The notes under the pieces: generated by a model
What the model saw: the letters and a program-made list of their open reading frames with translations, nothing else
Told to the model about the DNA's origin: nothing
Databases searched by the model: none
Shown: positions 12,411 through 23,400 of the stretch, in pieces
How positions within the stretch are numbered: position 1 is the first letter of the stretch
Layout: the number at the start of each line of letters is the position of its first letter
Program-made: the position numbers and the translations under genes
Assembly: GCF_004193775.1 (NCBI RefSeq)
Contig: NC_041016.1
Coordinates: forward strand, 30,658,644-30,722,643
Direction: 5' to 3'
Origin: Glycine soja
Taxonomy: Eukaryota; Streptophyta; Magnoliopsida; Fabales; Fabaceae
Length of the DNA: 64,000 nt

Positions 12411-12989
12411 AACAGAACAGTACCACAGGTACTGAAAATAAAAGATACAAGACACAAAAGTGCCACCTACCAAAAAGCAAAACAAACCCAACAATAACCC
12501 AGCACAAGGACCCCAATACATATAATCAGAAATTTAACCAAAGGCCATCATAAGATTGGTAGACCAATGGTTAAATGATGTATTGAAACCTTTCTCTCCA
12601 CATTTTAGCCAGGACCAAGGTAGAATTAAGGCATCATCCAGCACCTTTTGAGGTTCAAAAGGAATGACATGAAACGACAAGGAATTCCTAAGCAATCAGC
12701 AGACCTTTCTATTTCTATTTTTTACACATTTAAAACTCAAACATATAAAATAAAAAATATATAACAAACTAACAAAGATAAAGACAAAAAAAAGGAAATA
12801 TAAACTCACCTCAGTTGGTGCTGCTGCCCATCATTTCACTCTCACAACAAATAGGAATCATGTAGCTGCATGGAAGAAATAATCACACAACACACAATGA
12901 TCAGAATAAGCAAATGCATATAATTAAGCATGATACAATATCAATATTCATGGAAGTAATAATGACTTGTAAAAAATTTGGATGAAATT

Positions 12990-13065
12990 CAATATGTAAA
13001 TCAAAGCTTTGTCCCTGAAACCCTCTGTGTAAATCAAAGCTTTGTCCCTGAAACCCTCTATGTAA
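12990..13065. repeat. Tandem duplication of about 33 bp
   Basis: The phrase AAATCAAAGCTTTGTCCCTG with its following AAACCCTCT(G/A)TGT occurs twice head to tail. It gives an apparent repeated peptide on the minus strand that I regard as chance. It lies in the leader side of the CACTA element. Confidence 0.8.
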
Positions 13066-13299
13066 ATTTGACAGCCTCATCTCTCCCTTCATGAAAACCC
13101 ACTAAAAATTGCCTAACCCCCCCTGTTGTTACTCCATAATTTATTCTGCAATAACTACTTAAGGCAGTTACATATGGTCCTAAATCACTACACATTTAGT
13201 TACGATTAACCCTTTGTGCCTAACTAGGGTTTCGAAACATCACAACAGAGACAGACCATTGAACAATGGATTTTCATCATTAACATACAACAGAGACAT

Positions 13300-13680
13300 A
13301 CCTTCGATGGAAGCGCAGACACGAACTCCACAAACGCGAACTCGACAATGTGGTTGCAGTCATGGAAGCGCAGGCCAGTTTGCGACAAACACGAACTCAG
13401 GCAGAAGGAGAAACAACAATAAAGCCCTGGGTTAAAACGACGAACGCCTAATGTTAAAACGACGAACGCCTAATGTTAAAACGAAAGGACGTACCTCAAT
13501 GGATAAGTGGCAAAGACGATCTCCACAAACACGATCTCCACAATGTGGTTGCAGTCATGGAAGCGCAGGCAACTTTGACACAAGAAGAAAGAAGAAGAAT
13601 GATAGGGTTCAAGCGCAAGGAGAAAGAAGAAGAACGATAGGGCTCAAGCGCGCGGGTTGTGCAATTTCAGAAGTTTAATT
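13300..13680 (-). promoter_or_regulatory. Probable CACTA leader/promoter-side region with duplicated block
   Basis: On the minus strand this lies between the subterminal hairpins and the transposase, where the CACTA promoter and untranslated first exon sit. A block containing CAATGTGGTTGCAGTCATGG and AAGCGCAGG occurs twice (about 13348 and 13542), and short phrases such as AACGACGAACGCCTAATGTT are repeated at 13434-13480. No clear TATA box can be fixed by eye. The assignment rests on position and orientation only. Confidence 0.4.
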
Positions 13681-13689
13681 TATAATGAT

Positions 13690-13990
13690 AACAACATCGG
13701 TTTTTTAAAAATAACCGATGTTAACATCAACTACGTAACATCGGTTATAATAAAACCGATGTTAACATCGACTCGATAACATCGGTTTTTACAAAACCGA
13801 TGTTAACAATGGCATACTAACATCGGTTTTTCCAAAACCGATGTTAACTACTCCATAGTAACATCGGTGTTACTATGGAATAGTTAACATCGGTTTTGGA
13901 AAAACCGATGTTAACTAAGTCTACTTATTTACAAAAATGTCACCGCGCTTTCGTTAACATCGGTTTTAGCTATAACCGATGTTAATTGGG
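13690..13990. repeat. CACTA subterminal hairpin array
   Basis: About six copies of a short palindromic unit, AACATCGGTTTT then a few bases then AAAACCGATGTT. They lie about 50 bp apart. In the middle two neighbouring units form a larger inverted repeat centred near 13866 with arms of roughly 50 bp. Dense subterminal repeats are where CACTA accessory proteins bind in the En/Spm system (established knowledge). The array stops about 25 bp before the terminal CACTA motif at 14019, which marks the edge of the element. Confidence 0.9.
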
Positions 13991-14004
13991 CGATGTAGAA
14001 AGTT

Positions 14005-14019
14005 GTTTTTTTAGTAGTG
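14005..14019 (-). repeat. CACTA terminal inverted repeat
   Basis: Read on the minus strand the sequence is CACTACTAAAAAAAC, beginning with the diagnostic CACTA. It is directly preceded by the subterminal hairpin array. The bases outside (TGA and onward) would be one half of the 3-bp target duplication. Confidence 0.85.
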
Positions 14020-14144
14020 TGACACTGGCAATGGGCATCAATCACATAAAGAAGACAGGTGATAAACATAATTAGGGGGCTGAAGTACAATGGCAGTGCA
14101 TCTCTTAAATTAGCAGTTCATTTGCAACATATTGATTCTCATTT

Positions 14145-14175
<31 letters not shown>

Positions 14176-15889
14176 TTTGGTATCCAAATATATTAATCAT
14201 GGTAACATTTGTGATTAAAAGATTGGAATATAAGTAAGTTAACATATTTCAGGATTAAATTATGCATATCAACATCTTTTAGGGAGCAAAAATAAATCGA
14301 ATGCAATGCTTTCATGAAAAAAATTGCATATTAATTAACTCAAGATTTCGTAATAAAAATATATTATATTATGTATTTTTCATATTACAAAAATACTGGT
14401 GCATATATTCTCTAGAAAAATACATTGTATCATAGCCATAGCTAAAACTTATTGTTAACAATTTCCACTGAATAAACAGAAATCATATATATACTTAACT
14501 GGATGCAAATCATCTTCAGCCACTCCAACATTATGTTCTCCACAATTGAGAGCAACAACATCCAGTGCATTTCCTTTCCTTCTTAATTAATTGAACTGCA
14601 ATGCCTTTGTATGCCCTTCATGAATGGCCTGCATGCTTGTCCTATCTGAACATATATAACACCACACCAATCAGAAAGAAGTGGTTGTAAGTTCACTGTA
14701 TCAATAGAAATCATCAGAGAAACTAATCTAACTCCACAAATGCAGAAAGACATAAAGTAACTTTATTTTTTATATCTCATACATTACATGTAATCTAATA
14801 TTTTGAGTATAGTATTGAATTGAATTAGTCATTGCCTTGATGATTGAATCATGATACTCGAGCCAGAAAGATTAATAAGATCATTATCAAGCACAAGCAG
14901 AAAGAACAAACTTTTTTTAATCACCGAATACCGTCCTTAAGGATAACCATGACAGCTACCATCACTATCCAGGACAGAGCATAAACCCGAACAGAAAATG
15001 TATGTCAGAAAACTATTATCTACATACACACTATTCTCTGTTTTTTTTCTTTCTTTTCTTTATACCTATAGTACATTGATCGCCTAATACACTCCACAGC
15101 AAGTTCTTGTGTAATTATATTCCAAAATAGAGTATATATCATCATCATATTATGTTGACCGATGACCACAAATGCAAGAAATTAAAAACTCAAATTGTGA
15201 GTAGAACAGCTCATAGGATACCAACTATCCCAATCTCTAATGCAAGTATCATGATCCAGACAGTGAAAAGAAGCCCAAAAAATGGAGTGATTTATCTTAT
15301 GTTTCACCTTTTATGATTTATCATATTTTTTTTTTATAAAAAATATCAACCTGTATCTTTCAAGCATCAACATTGCTTGGAAAAGAAGAGCCAAGTCATA
15401 GTCAATCACAGTCAAATCAAGGGTGGCGGTGTCTTCGCCTCAAATTGTAGAAAACAGGTGATGTTGCTCCACCCGTAATCATGACTTCATCAAACAAACA
15501 GAAACATACATATTTCATCAATATAAGGTAAAAAATAATTATGATTATCAAAACAATTAAGCTTTAAAATTGCCACAAGTACAAAGCATCAACATTGGTT
15601 GGAAAAGAATAGGCAAGTCATATCCAATCACAGGCAAATCAAGAGTGGATAAACTTCCACACAACCACCTATAAGAGAAGAAAATACGAAGATAAAAGCC
15701 AAGTGCATAAGTAGTTTTTAACTTCTGGGAGAAGCTCAATTCATTTTATCCTTTTTACTTTCACAATCTAGAAGTAATACCCTAATGACAGAGTGGAAGA
15801 AAACATGAATTATTGTACCAAATCATAAAACCTAACAACATTCCTTCATAACAAAAGACCTTAACTTTAATCAAAGTTACCTGAATGAG
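14020..15889. other. Intergenic AT-rich DNA, no supported gene
   Basis: Contains a (TA)n tract at about 14142-14170. It also has a direct repeat of about 60 bp, diverged, at about 15367-15425 and 15588-15648 (shared core GGAAAAGAA, AAGTCATA, AATCACAG, CAAATCAAG). Short open frames here have no recognisable motif and are left out. Confidence 0.6.
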
Positions 15890-16310
15890 ACTACTGGCCA
15901 ATTGAAAGTCTCTGATGATACCGGTATAACAATATTCCCAATGTTCGATCGAGATGCATAACAAATTCTAAACACAATAGCATCTGAACTCCTTCACACC
16001 CAAAATGTAAAATATGGCTTACATACTCCCAATAATTGATACCCTTTGCAAAAACACTTTTAATTTTGAAATCAAGCTCACAACTTGAAGGCTAATAAAC
16101 AAGTTGTCATTGGTCGAACTTTTAAAAGGTGCATCTTCATCATTTAATGAAGAAGTTTATCAAATCTCACAAAGTCCATTAAGAAAAAAGGCTAATAAAC
16201 AAGTTGTCATTGGTCGAAGTCCAAAGCTACAAGCATCCGAGAAGTCAAAATATGCATCTTCATCACCAAATGAATTTTATTCAATCTCAAAAAGTTCATT
16301 AAGGAGAAAG
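15890..16310 (+). pseudogene. RPA70-like remnant, copy A (left part of duplicated segment)
   Basis: This stretch is a near copy of 39866-40478. It carries the end of an RPA70 (replication protein A large subunit) C-terminal-like domain, readable as a broken frame around 15895-15960 (TGITIF-type text followed by FDRDA in copy B). A degenerate tail follows, in which a serine/lysine-rich phrase (PKLQASEKSKYASSSPNE) recurs. Compared with copy B it has lost about 230 bp, and a block around GCTAATAAACAAGTTGTCAT now occurs twice (about 16091 and 16189). It ends at the retrotransposon insertion; the last five bases GAAAG (16306-16310) are the target duplication. Confidence 0.6.
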
Positions 16311-18694
16311 TGTGACATCCTAGAATTTCTACCCGGAATTTTGTAAGTGTTACATTTAAATAATTATATAAATCTATTATTCAGTGTGTATATATATATA
16401 TATATTCTTGGTAGAAGTATGTACATTGGGGAAAGATACGCGGGTTAGACTAATTAACAAAGAGTAACCCATAACCGGATGGTTATAGATTAATTCGCAA
16501 TTAATTAGTCTAAAAATTATCGTTTTGTGTGCAACCTAAAATTTAACAAAACCAACCTCTGAACCATGCTCAGGGTCCCATTCTGAGTGTTTTGATATAT
16601 ATATATTGCCTACTTTCGAAAACGGGCCCCGACAGGTGTAGAGAAACGTGAGGAACTGGAACCAGAGAGGCGGCATGCAAACCGAAGCAAGATTTTAGCA
16701 TCCAAAAAGGTCCAGTTTTTTTTTCTCCTTTATGGCTGAGTATGAGGTCAAATCAAAGGAAAAGGTGGGCCCTTTTTCTCCAATTAAAATAGGACATGTG
16801 GCATTTGCTTTTTGAAAAGAAAATGAAAAAGAAAAGAAAACCCTTTTTTTATATAAAAGCCAAATCCTCTCTCCTCTTTTTCAGAAACTTCCAGCAGCCC
16901 TCTTTCTCCCTCCACGTTGCTTTTTCTTCCTCTCTTCTCCTCCATTGTTGTCCCTCTTGAAGCTCCATATTCCTCTTCATTTTTACCCCAAATTGCAAGG
17001 AAAAGCTATTTTCGGAGTCTAGGAGCCTACCTCTACTTTGCGGGGCCTTAAATTTCAGGTAAGGGTGGACTTCTTCTCACTTGAAATCTGTGGGTGTTAG
17101 TTTTTTGGGAGCTATAATGGGTAGTTCTACTAGGTTATTGCTTTAGGGTAGTTGTTTGTGAAGGAAATTGTTGAAATTATGCTAAACTTGACATGTTCGA
17201 TGTAAGAAAAATTACCCATGTTGATTTAGGGTTTAATAATGATGATTTGAGATATATGTATGCTTAAAATGTAGATAGAAAACTGGTAGAGAGGATGGGG
17301 AGAGTTAGCTTAGAGTTAAATGTGAGAATGGTAGTGTTGTAGGTGGAAAAGTGTGAGATTTTGAGGGTTAGAAAGCCAAATTTGGGGTTAGTGGAAATTG
17401 GAGTCTAAAGTGAGTTGATTCTAGTTTAGAATGTCAATTAGGACTTGTAGAAAAGCTTGGTAAAAGAAAATGAGGAAAATGAGTGACAAATGTGAAAGAA
17501 AAGAGCCATTTATAGAGTAAATTGGGTGTTGAGAGGTCAAATTTTGAATAGGTGGAGATTTCACCTTAAAATCAGTTTGAGCAAGTCTAAATCAATGTTA
17601 TAGACTTGATGAAGATGAGAGTTTACCACAAAATTACCCAATTTTCATTTTCACCTTTCAAACCTTGAAAATTCACTAAATTTGATGGGTTTTGGATACC
17701 TAGAATTTGATTTACCTTGATTTGAAGTTTGTTTTTGGCTTGAGCATGATTTATACATGGTTTAGGACTTGTAGGATCCAATTTGAGTAAAATTGGATGC
17801 ATGCAAGCTGGATTTCGAAATCTGCAAAATTATGCAGAAAAAAGCTGTCAAATTGTGCAACAAAACTGCCAATTATGCAGAAATAAAATGGTTATGCAAT
17901 GCTAGTTTCTGCTGTCACAGGAAAGATAGTATATTTCGTGTTCTAGATAGTTTCTAGCAGATCCCAACGGTCAAAATTTAGATTTCTGTATTAGGAACCC
18001 CCAGTTAAAGATTCAAGGCGATCCAATGGTTAACGAATCGGAACGAAGAGGATTTTGCTGAGGTATGAGGGTAGGAAAAACTCTGTGGAATTTGAATGAA
18101 TCTTGTGCAAAGATTTCTGCCTCCACTCTGTTATTCTTTGTTTAATGTAGTTTCATAAAAAATGGAATTGAATTGTTTGGATATTATGAAAGCTTGGAGG
18201 GGTTGATGGGGACCCGGTGCTGAGAGGAACGAGGAGAAGGCTACATACGTGCACGTGAGCTAAATTTAAAGGTGGGCAACTGGGGATGGTGTGCTTATGC
18301 CTGGCTTGTGGAAATGGGATAGTTGATTTGTGCAATCGCCCGATCGCCACCTAGTACCACATACGACGGGTTTCCCATAATCCAATAAGCTTGGTTTGAG
18401 AAAGCATGGAAGAGTCAGTCTTCCTACTTTTATTTGTTGACCACAGAGTGGTACCTGGAGATATGTCGTGCGGGTCAGGAGACCTTGGGGACGTCAGGTG
18501 GGATGCTATTGCCCAAAACCATGCTTGGCCAATCCCGACCCAACCCGGGCATAGTCAGTCAGTGAGAACCTGTGACGTACCTAAGCAGGCGAGCTCCTGG
18601 CAGTCAACCAATAAAAGAACAAAAGTCCACGAAACAAGGAGGCTTGTGTGGCAGCTAGCCAGCTATTTATCTTAGGTGTTATCTGAAAAATACC

Positions 18695-18995
18695 CTTTGG
18701 TAATCGATTACCATCCTTGGGTAATCGATTACAGGGTTTAAAAATTGAAACAGGATGTTAAGTAGCTTCTGGTAATCGATTACCAATTATGTGTAATCGA
18801 TTACACAGTGTGATAGGGCACTGGTAATCGATTACCAGTTGTGTGTAATCGATTACATAGTGTTATCTGCTACTGGTAATCGATTACCATTTATGTGTAA
18901 TCAATTACACAGTGTAACTTTTAGATTCCAATGTGCAAAGGCTTTGTAATTCATTTTTGGGCACTGGTAATCGATTACATACTTTGGTAATCAAT
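18695..18995. repeat. GGTAATCGATTACC palindrome array in the gypsy LTR
   Basis: About ten copies of TAATCGATTA-type palindromes, some decayed to TAATCAATTA. They are arranged in pairs such as TGGTAATCGATTACCA followed some ten bases later by GTGTAATCGATTACAC. The same motif recurs at 54030-54280 and 59310-59560 in the LTRs of an unrelated Copia element. Clustered palindromes in LTRs suggest a protein-binding or structural role, but none is shown here. Confidence 0.9.
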
Positions 18996-19134
18996 TACTA
19001 CAGACGAAATCCCTTGAAAAAAAAAGACATTTTGACTATGCGTAGCCGTTATGGGACGCATTGTATGGTTACCTGTGTAGTTAGATTTCTTGTGAAAGAG
19101 TCTACCCTATTTCTTTTATCTCTTGTAGATCACG

Positions 19135-19566
19135 ATGGCAGCACAGTTGATCCATGATCGCGTTGTGATGGAGTGCCTAGAGGGTGTTTGGGAGACCCTC
19201 GAAGGCAATGAGAGGTGCCGATTCCGTGGCACAATTCGACTTACTGCTACTTCACTAGTACATCCGGAGCAACCTGCACACACACTTCAGCAGCCTGTGG
19301 AGTGGATACTACTTACACCTACTCCATGTCGACTAGTTGAGCCGGTTCAAGTGATAGAGGTGTCATTCTCTGAAGAGGATCTTGAAGAGGACCTAGAGGA
19401 GTTACCTCCTCAACCTGCTGCGGATGCCCCTGACTTCCCAGAGGATGATGAGGACCCACTCCCTGATGTTGATTCTCCAGAGGATATTATGTCAGCATCT
19501 GAGGCAGACTCTACAGAAAAGAGTGGCCCTGGAGGGACAGCGAATAGTGATGACTCTTCATCATAG
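19135..19566 (+). CDS. LTR-internal ORF, 143 aa, function unknown
   Basis: The open frame starts ATGGCAGCACAGTTG and ends at TAG 19564-19566. The first 70 residues are mixed (including ETLEGNERCRFRGTIRLTAT). The second half is highly acidic, rich in Asp/Glu/Pro/Ser (for example FPEDDEDPLPDVDSPED). No signal peptide or membrane segment is seen. It lies inside the long 5' LTR, upstream of gag, and is missing from the shortened 3' LTR. An uninterrupted frame is notable because gag-pol in the same element has many stops. It could be an element-borne accessory gene or a captured host fragment. I recognise no domain and assign no function; expression is unproven. Confidence 0.5.
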   Translation: MAAQLIHDRVVMECLEGVWETLEGNERCRFRGTIRLTATSLVHPEQPAHTLQQPVEWILLTPTPCRLVEPVQVIEVSFSEEDLEEDLEELPPQPAADAPDFPEDDEDPLPDVDSPEDIMSASEADSTEKSGPGGTANSDDSSS

Positions 19567-20140
19567 CAGACAAATCCTTGGATTAGGCGTACATACTTTT
19601 TGTGGATGGGTGTATCTAGTTCAGACTGCTAGGTTTACTCTTTTGATTTTTAGGTGGGTAGACCTCTTGTACAAAAATTTTGATGATTGTATATATTGTG
19701 GCTGAAGCCACCACAATTGTTACCTTTGCTCTAGATGTCACTGTGCTATTTTGCAAACTCTCATATTTTAGACAGTTTGATGATGGAAACAATTATGTTT
19801 TATCTTGTTATTTGAAAAAAAAAGAAATGTTAACGAACTTTATTTGAAAAGAGTTTACCGACCGCATCTTATTATCTTTCACGTGATGACCTAAAATGAT
19901 GGCTAGTATATTTTTGAAAGAGAATAATAGTTTGGAGGTTATGAGTGATCAGAAAGAAATGAATCCGAATAGAGTTGTGAACTGGCCATTCAGGACTTTA
20001 TAGTGATAATTTTCCTTCTGAATTTAATTACCGTGAAATGAAAACAGTGCGAAAAAAAAGAGAAAAGAAAAAAAATTCCCATGGTTTCTGCGATTTGATT
20101 TATTACTATTAAACCAGTCATTATTTAGGGACGCCACAAT

Positions 20141-20156
20141 TGGTGGTATTAGAGCA
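20141..20156 (+). other. Primer binding site, tRNA-Met type
   Basis: TGGTGGTATTAGAGCA follows the 5' LTR end by two bases. It resembles the common plant site TGGTATCAGAGC, complementary to initiator methionine tRNA, with one C-to-T change. It fixes the true 3' border of the 5' LTR at 20138. Confidence 0.85.
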
Positions 20157-20427
20157 AAAGTTGGATTCTAGTGAACCTGTCCATGGTCTTACTGTGTGAA
20201 TGTTGTGTATCTCTGAAACTTGGAAGTAGGTTTCGGGGAGTGACGTTAAGTCACAAATTGTGTGTAATTCTACCTTCTTGTCTTAAGTAGGAAAATGCAA
20301 TTGATTTAGTGGAATTGTTATGTGTACATATATACATAGAGAGATATTGTTGTAACTATCATAGCCTATATGGTACACTCTCTCAGTAGAATTTCATGGA
20401 TACTAATAGCTTCCCTACAGGTTAGGT

Positions 20428-23400
20428 ATGGTAGGACGTGGTAGGGATCAGAACCGTGATGTCCTCGACCGCATCACAGTTGTGCTGGAAACTATAGTGC
20501 AGGAACGTGATGTGGAGCCGGCGGAGTATCGGAGACTCATGGCTTTCCGTAAGAACCAACTGCCGAAGTTCAGTGGGGACTATGATCCAGAAGGTGCTAG
20601 GTTATGGTTAGCTGAGACTGAGAAGATTTTTTAGGCGATGGGTTGCCTCAAGGAGGATAAGGTCCCTTATGCGATGTTCATGCTCCAAGGAGAAGCTGAG
20701 AACTGGTGGAAGTTCGTGAAACCTACATTAGCAGCACCTGGAGGCGTGATTCCTTGGAATGCCTTCAAGGACAAATTCCTAGACAACTATTTTCCACGAG
20801 ATCTCAGAAAGCTAAAGGCGAGGAATTTCTGGATTTGAAGCAGGGAAACATGTCCGTTGGAGAATACACGACCAAATTTAATGAACTTCTATAGTACTGG
20901 CCTCAATACCAAGATGCTCGGAACGAAGAAGACTTATGTGCTCAGTTTGAGAATGGGCTTCGACTGGAGATTCAACAGGCAATTAGCTACATGCAGATCA
21001 CAAATTTCAATCAACTGGTGACGAAGTGCCGAATATTTGATGACAAGATGAAAGAAAGGCAAGCCAAAGGCTTTGGAGGACCACAAAAAAGCCACCCTTT
21101 TAGAGGATATAGTAATAAGAGGATGAAGCCATATTCCAGCAACAAGGGGAAACAACCTATGGCTACGTCCAACATGAGCCTGTCAAAGGGGACTGGGGTA
21201 CAGTGCTTTCAGTGCGGAGGACCGCATCTTAGGAGAAAATGCCCACAACTCCAGCAGACACAGGAAAATCGTTGCTATATTTGTGGCAAGGTAGGCCATT
21301 ATGCTCGGGAGTGTAGAATGACTGGGAGACCGATGGTAACTGCCAATTCTAACACAGTCAATCGTGGATCTACTAATCCCACAAGTAGCGGTAATGTTAG
21401 CAACAACAATAACACTAGTGGTGGAAGACCAAAGGTACCCTCCCGGGTATTTGCTATGAGTGGATCAGAAGCTGCTGCCTCTGACGATTTGATACAGGGT
21501 AAGTGTTTGATTGCTGATAAACTGCTAGATGTACTCTATGATTTGGGTGCCACGCATTCGTTCATATCTCATGCATGTGTGGAGAGGTTGGGGTTATGTA
21601 CGACGAAGTTACCATATGATATCGTGGTGTCTACTCTGACTAACGAGCCTGTAACCACCTCTCGGGTGTGTTTGAAGTGTCCTATAACTGTTGAGGGTCG
21701 ATCTTTTATGGTGGATTTGATTTGCCTACCTTTAGCTCATTTAGATGTGATCTTGGGGATGGACTGGTTATCTACTAACCATATCTTTCTAAACTGCAAA
21801 GAGAAGATGCTAGTATTTGGTGGAAATGTAATTCCAAACGAACCATTGAAGGAGAATGCTGCCAATGATGGAATGGGGAACATTCGAACCTACATGGTGT
21901 TGTTCTCCATGAATGTGGAGGAGGTCTCTGAAGTTAGCAGCATACTGGTGGTGTTAGAATTCCCAGAGGTCTTTCCTGATGACATTTGTGAATTACCACC
22001 TGAGAGAGAAGTGGAATTCATTATTGACTTGGTGCCTGGGGCGAATCCAGTGTCGATCGCGCCCTATAGGATGTCTCCAGTAGAACTAGCAGAGGTGAAG
22101 GCACAAGTGCAGGATCTCTTAAGTAAACAATTTGTTTGCCTAAGCGTATCACCGTGGGGAGCGCCAGTCTTACTAGTTAAAAAGAAGGATGGAAGTATGA
22201 GGATGTGCGTAGACTACCGGCAGCTGAACAAAGTCACTATCAAGAACAAATATCCTCTACCGAGGATAGATGATTTGATTGATCAATTGAGGGGAGCGAC
22301 AGTATTTTCGAAGATTGATTTATGATCGGGGTATCATCAAATCCGAGTTAAGAAGGAAGATATTCCGAAGACTGCGTTTCGGACTTGGTATGGACATTAT
22401 GAGTAGTTAGTCATGCCATTTGGAGTGACTAATGCTCCGACTATTTTCATGGACTATATGAACCGTATATTCCATGTTACTTAGATCAGTTCGTGGTTGT
22501 GTTCATTGATGGTATACTAGTGTATTCAAGGAATAAGAAGGAGCATGAAAAGCACTTGAGAATTGTGTTGCATATCCTGAGGGATAAGAAATTGTTCGCC
22601 AAATTTTCGAAATGTGAATTTTGGTTAGAGAAAGTGCAGTTCTTGGGGCATGTGATTTCTAAAGATGGGGTTGCGGTGGACCCGGTTAAAGTGGAGTCGG
22701 TTATGGAGTGGCAACAATCGACAACTCCAACAGAAGTTCGAAGTTTCTTGGGGTTGGCCGGCTATTATAGGAAATTCATTGAGGGATTTTCTAAGTTAGC
22801 ACTACCCCTAACTAAACTGACTCGTAAGAATGAGAAGTTTGTCTGGAATGAGAAATGTGATCAAAGCTTCCAAGAGTTGAAGAGGCGATTGACAACAACT
22901 CCAGTGTTAATTTTGCCTGACCCTAAGAGACCATTTGAAGTGTATTGCGATGCGAGCGGACAAGGCTTAGGGTGCGTATTGATGCAGGAGGGAAAGGTAG
23001 TGGCTTATGCTTCACGCCAATTGCGTCCTCATGAAGTTAACTATCCGACCCATGATTTGGAACTAGTAGCTGTGGTCTTTGCCTTAAAGATTTGGAGGCA
23101 CTATTTATATAGTACTGTTTTGAAGTTTTCAGCGATCACAAGAGCCTCAAATACTTGTTCGATCAGAAGGAACTCAATATGAGGCAACGAAGATGGATGG
23201 AGTTCCTCAAGGATTATGATTTTGGTCTTTCCTACCATCCAGGAAAGGCTAATGTAGTAGTCGACGCGCTGAGCCGGAAGTCCTTATATGTTGCGACCAT
23301 GATGATTCTGGAACAGAGATTGATAGAGGAATTTCGAGATCTAGATCTAGCAATCGAGATGCGACCCAAGAGCTTATTTGTGGGAGTGTTGCAGATCACC

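Larger units (their letters stand above)
1..14019 (-). mobile_element. CACTA (En/Spm) transposon, 5' portion; other end beyond window
   Basis: On the minus strand the element would begin at 14019 with CACTACTAAAAAAAC, a CACTA terminus, followed by subterminal hairpins (13690-13990), a leader region, a TNP2-type transposase (7053-3867) and a second ORF (1997 to beyond position 1). Promoter, transposase, then second ORF is the usual CACTA order. The second terminal repeat is not in the window, so the element's length and its 3-bp target duplication cannot be checked. The element has gained LINE pieces, GT microsatellites and an inverted-duplicated gene fragment. Both coding regions are broken, so it cannot be autonomous as read. 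Family assignment is firm; treating 1-14019 as one element is inference from order and orientation. Confidence 0.8.
16311..20138 (+). repeat. 5' LTR of the gypsy element, long form
   Basis: The first 1.8 kb aligns with the 3' LTR at 24848-26659, up to GTGCAAAGATTT. From about 18117 the two part company: this copy runs another 2 kb to ACGCCACA, directly before the primer binding site, whereas the 3' copy jumps to TCGTCACA and ends. The extra part holds a GGTAATCGATTACC array and an ORF. This indicates a deletion of about 2 kb inside the 3' LTR that spared its very end. Confidence 0.85.

Noticed and set aside
12901..13092. Minus-strand frame with the repeated peptide LHRGFQGQSFD
   Set aside because: A 33-bp tandem duplication (a multiple of three) in non-coding DNA; no start context or homology seen.
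18695..18995. Palindrome array considered as a CRISPR or replication origin
   Set aside because: It lies inside an LTR, units are spaced irregularly, and the motif recurs in another LTR family; no basis for either function.
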